Part shown: positions 61,330-64,000 of the stretch, piece after piece
Layout of the letters: every line of letters starts with the position of its first letter
Position numbering within the stretch: the first letter of the stretch is position 1
Origin: Chitinophagales bacterium
GTDB taxonomy: Bacteria; Bacteroidota; Bacteroidia; Chitinophagales; Chitinophagaceae
Direction of reading: 5' to 3'
DNA: 64,000 nucleotides
Assembly: GCA_015655125.1 (NCBI GenBank)
Contig: JAATFP010000049.1
Coordinates: 1 to 64,000, forward strand
Program-made: the position numbers and the translations under genes
Notes under the pieces: generated by a model
Seen by the model: the letters and a program-made list of their open reading frames with translations, nothing else
Database searches by the model: none
Told to the model about the DNA's origin: nothing

Positions 61330-63027
61330 ATGAAGAAATTCAATATCATCTTACTCTTTCTTCTTTCCACCGCTGCTTTTGCGCAGCCCGGCCAAAAAAA
61401 TATTCCGCGCGTGGATGCGATGGCCGATGTGCCAAAACCCTTGAAAATAATAGATTATAGGGCGCTCGCTTTAAAATTTGACAGAACCATTTATGATTTT
61501 AACGCAAAGGGGAAATTCTGGCCAATGATCTGGATAGACAGCAGCAACAGGAACTTTGCGCAACCCGTTGCCGGTATCTATACTGCAGTAGGGGACGTGA
61601 GACAGGGGCCGCAAAACAATAAAGGTATTTTCCACGAAGCCCTTGCTACCATGGGAGCCGTGATGGGTGCAAGCCTGGTAGGAATTGATAAAAGCAAACA
61701 AAAGTATAATTACGTAGGCATGTTGAAAAACTATTTCAACAAGGAAACGGGTTGGAACATCATGATGAACAATACCTGTCCCGAAGTAGCGTTGCTTGGC
61801 GGCGGTTATGGACGCGACTGGTGGTACGATGTGTATCCGAATGTATTGTTTTATGCCATCTGCGATATGTATCCCGATGAACCCGGTTTTACGGATATCG
61901 CTAAAACGATTGCAGATAAATTTTACGCCGCAGATTCCATTCTAAATGGAAATTATGAATGGTCGTTTTTTGATTACGGAAAGATGGCTCCTATGAAAAA
62001 TAATATCTGTACGCAACCGGATGTTGCTGCGGGCCACGCGTGGGTGTTGTATGCTGCATACAAAAAATTCGGCGATGATCGCTATTTGAAGGGAGCGATA
62101 AGTGCACTAAATGCTTTGCAGGCACAATCCAAAAATCCAACCTATGAAGTATTGATGCCATTTGGTGCCTATTTAAGTGCAAGAATAAATGCGGAACAGC
62201 ACAAGCAATACGATATGAACAAGATGCTCAGCTGGAGCTTCGACGGAACGCCGCTATGCCGCGAAGGGTGGGGCGTGCTGGCAGGAAACTGGAACGGGAT
62301 CGATATTTCGGGGATCGTGGGAAGTACCGTTGATCATGGAGGCTATGGCTTCCTGATGAACACTTATGATTTTGCATGGCCGCTTGTGCCGATGGTTCGT
62401 TATGATAAATGGTATGCAAAAGCAATCGGGAAATGGATGCTCAATGCAGCCAATGCCGCAAGATTTTTTTACCCGGCTTATATGCCAAGGGAACACCAGG
62501 TGATACCCGAACTTGCCAAGGTTACCAAAGGTGTAATCGGTTATGAAGGAATGATCAAACAATCTTCGTATAAAAAATATGAACACCTGAAAGGGCCGGT
62601 GGCACAGGGTGATGGCCCGCTATGGGTGGCAGACAAAAATCCTCCGGAATCACAATTCAGTGTTTATGGAAGCGGGCATGTGGGGATATTCGGAAGCATT
62701 ATCAAGACAACGAATGTTAGGGGAATTTTGCAACTCGACCTGCTGGCTACAGATTTTTATCACGCAAAAGCTTATCCGTCTTATTTATATTACAACCCTT
62801 TTAAAAATAATAAAACTATTTCTGTAAATGTTGGTGCTAAAAGCACAGATGTTTATAATACGCTTACATCGTCTTTCATCGCCCGCAACGTATCGGGAAA
62901 AATAAATGTTTCTTTGGCCCCGGAAAACGCAGCTGTATTGATCTTTACACCACCGTCCGGCAAACAGAGTTATGAAGGGAAGCAATTGTTGATAGATGGT
63001 ATTGTGGTTGACTACAGCGCAAAATAG
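61330..63027 (+). CDS. Secreted protein of unknown family, probable periplasmic glycan-active protein
   Basis: A 565-residue protein with a signal peptide (MKKFNIILLFLLSTAAFAQ), not a lipoprotein. Residues about 40-430 are mostly helical with the hairpin pattern of (alpha/alpha)6 barrels: FHEALATMGAVMGASLVG, VLFYAICDMYPDE, AAGHAWVLYAAYKKFGDDRY, LKGAISALNALQAQ. A beta-rich C-terminal region follows (about 480-565, KTISVNVGAKSTDVYNTL, GKINVSLAPENAAVLIF). This two-part layout is common in six-hairpin glycosidases and lyases. Conserved acidic candidates include WWYDVYPN, WSFDGTP and NTCPEVALLGGGYGRD. I cannot name the family. It closes the PUL. Confidence 0.75.
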   Translation: MKKFNIILLFLLSTAAFAQPGQKNIPRVDAMADVPKPLKIIDYRALALKFDRTIYDFNAKGKFWPMIWIDSSNRNFAQPVAGIYTAVGDVRQGPQNNKGIFHEALATMGAVMGASLVGIDKSKQKYNYVGMLKNYFNKETGWNIMMNNTCPEVALLGGGYGRDWWYDVYPNVLFYAICDMYPDEPGFTDIAKTIADKFYAADSILNGNYEWSFFDYGKMAPMKNNICTQPDVAAGHAWVLYAAYKKFGDDRYLKGAISALNALQAQSKNPTYEVLMPFGAYLSARINAEQHKQYDMNKMLSWSFDGTPLCREGWGVLAGNWNGIDISGIVGSTVDHGGYGFLMNTYDFAWPLVPMVRYDKWYAKAIGKWMLNAANAARFFYPAYMPREHQVIPELAKVTKGVIGYEGMIKQSSYKKYEHLKGPVAQGDGPLWVADKNPPESQFSVYGSGHVGIFGSIIKTTNVRGILQLDLLATDFYHAKAYPSYLYYNPFKNNKTISVNVGAKSTDVYNTLTSSFIARNVSGKINVSLAPENAAVLIFTPPSGKQSYEGKQLLIDGIVVDYSAK

Positions 63028-63082
63028 CTTATTTGATAATTTTACAGGTTACTGCCCATCAAAAATAAATCCGGATAATAAT

Positions 63083-63187
63083 TCGCTCTTGTGTATGTTT
63101 CGACAAGCTCAACATGACAGAAAGCTGTCAGTCTGAGCTTGTCGAAGACCGATTGCATAGCAAATTCAGATCTAATAGCACAACGCT
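63083..63187. repeat. Dispersed palindromic repeat, copy 10 (long form)
   Basis: GTATGTTTCGACAAGCTCAA and CTGTCAGTCTGAGCTTGTCG, then GATTGCATAGCAAATTC and CTAATAGCACAACG at the end, follow the reverse strand of copy 8 over most of their length. It lies between the last PUL gene and the DinB gene. Confidence 0.85.
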
Positions 63188-63230
63188 TTAATTTAAAAAT
63201 ATCTAAAGCCGCCTCGAGGTGGCTTTAGAC

Positions 63231-63749
63231 TTAAATGCCGGTTTGAGCATTTACAAGGATCTTTACCGTTACGCGAAGCTGGCCCAGGTGCCGCATCGTA
63301 TGTTCTGCAGCGTGTACCAGCAAGCCGATTACGGTAGTAGGAAGGCGCTTTCTTCCGATGGGCATCGGTTCTGTCAAAGTATCTTCTTTTGTGTTGTTTA
63401 ATTGCATCATAGCAATATCTACCTGGTTGTTGAACCTGGATATAAGACCCGCTACGGAAAGATCCGGGTTGGGAGAGATGTCTTCAGTAGCCAGTTCTAT
63501 AAGCTGTTTTTCCGACAGCATCTCATTTCTGGCATACGTGAAAACCCTGTCGAGTACACCCGACAGATGCTGCAGATGAAAGCCGGCGGAGGCAACACCA
63601 GCAGGTCTTTTCCAAAGTATTTCATCCGTTATCTCACGCGACAGTTCTGCAATTTCTTCCCGTGCCTGCAATAATGCGTGTGCCACAGGTTGCAATAATG
63701 GCGGGATCCCATCCACTGGTCCGCGTTGCCATACTTCAAGTATTGCCAT
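63231..63749 (-). CDS. DinB-family protein
   Basis: A 172-residue four-helix-bundle protein from ATG 63749 (MAILEVWQRGPVDG). The DinB metal-site histidines are in FHLQHLSGVLDRVFTY and VHAAEHTMRHLGQL. Relatives include bacillithiol S-transferase-like and damage-inducible proteins; the partner thiol or substrate is unknown. A second possible start is ATG 63773; the track's 63839 start adds residues absent from the family. Confidence 0.75.
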   Translation of the reverse strand: MAILEVWQRGPVDGIPPLLQPVAHALLQAREEIAELSREITDEILWKRPAGVASAGFHLQHLSGVLDRVFTYARNEMLSEKQLIELATEDISPNPDLSVAGLISRFNNQVDIAMMQLNNTKEDTLTEPMPIGRKRLPTTVIGLLVHAAEHTMRHLGQLRVTVKILVNAQTGI

Positions 63750-64000
63750 AATTTTTGAGTTGAAAGTTATCATATTATGATCAAACAATTTTAAAAGTAG
63801 GATTTTGTGTGGTAGCCTATCGTTAATATAACGCACCATGAAGGAATTATTGATACGGAAATTTTAAATGCGCCGTGGTTCTATCATATATTTATGTGCT
63901 TTTAATATCGGAACAATTACTTTCGGAATATCCCGGTATATTTATTGTCGTTGACCGTTAAGCATTGTTCCCAATTAATTTAAAAGGTAAATATTCTATA
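63750..64000. other. Terminal intergenic stretch
   Basis: From the DinB start to the window end I see only AT-rich sequence with no supported gene, repeat copy or RNA element. Any gene entering from the right is cut off. Confidence 0.4.

Overview
The window looks like chromosomal DNA from a Bacteroidota bacterium, most likely Chitinophagaceae or a close relative. The evidence is: TAnnTTTG-type -7 promoter boxes, few Shine-Dalgarno sequences, a SusC/SusD pair next to a hybrid two-component regulator with an AraC output domain, OmpA proteins with calcium-binding type-3 repeats, LptD/OstA-like/MCE envelope proteins, and a futalosine-pathway menaquinone gene. The taxonomic call is inference from gene content; no 16S gene is present.

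Layout. 1-1353: the 3' end of the SRP RNA, a transaldolase-family gene (fsa/tal) and a small secreted protein. 1588-9292: an NmrA-like oxidoreductase, then a complete trp operon in the order trpE-G-D-C-F-B-A. In front of trpE lies a 17-residue leader peptide with three consecutive Trp codons and mutually exclusive RNA hairpins, a textbook ribosome-mediated attenuator. 9348-14780: a TlpA-like thioredoxin lipid/envelope protein, pdxJ, a membrane pyrophosphatase fused to a C-terminal OmpA-like peptidoglycan-binding domain, and a small secreted repeat protein. 14797-25196: envelope biogenesis (two secreted unknowns, OstA-like LptA relative, MCE/MlaD protein, muramoyl-alanine amidase, divergent LptD, PlsC acyltransferase).

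25347-37689: housekeeping and mixed genes (ung, GH2 glycosidase, tRNA-Arg, OmpA with type-3 repeats, mqnE, secreted unknown, nucleoside symporter, thioredoxin, dnaE). 38035-46913: accessory genes (VOC protein, Crp/Fnr regulator with an adjacent alcohol-dehydrogenase-like gene, a truncated alpha/beta-hydrolase remnant, YtxH-like protein, YkgJ cysteine cluster protein, PhnA-like protein, GH3 beta-glucosidase, secreted esterase, DoxX). 46992-63027: a polysaccharide utilisation locus (PUL): HTCS regulator, SusC, SusD, a LamG lipoprotein, an unrecognised lipoprotein, GH130, MFS transporter and an unrecognised secreted protein. The logic suggests outer-membrane capture, periplasmic trimming, import by the MFS protein and cytoplasmic GH130 cleavage of a beta-mannoside-like product. 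63231-63749: DinB-family protein.

Spread through the intergenic spaces are at least ten copies of a palindromic repeat built on the core TGAGCTTGTCGAA, one of them inside the trp operon between trpB and trpA. The most complete copy is about 150 bp with imperfect 15-bp terminal inverted repeats. The items I consider most worth following are the trp attenuator, the pyrophosphatase-OmpA fusion, the PUL with two unrecognised proteins plus a candidate HTCS operator (two 17-bp direct repeats exactly 21 bp apart), and the dispersed repeat family.
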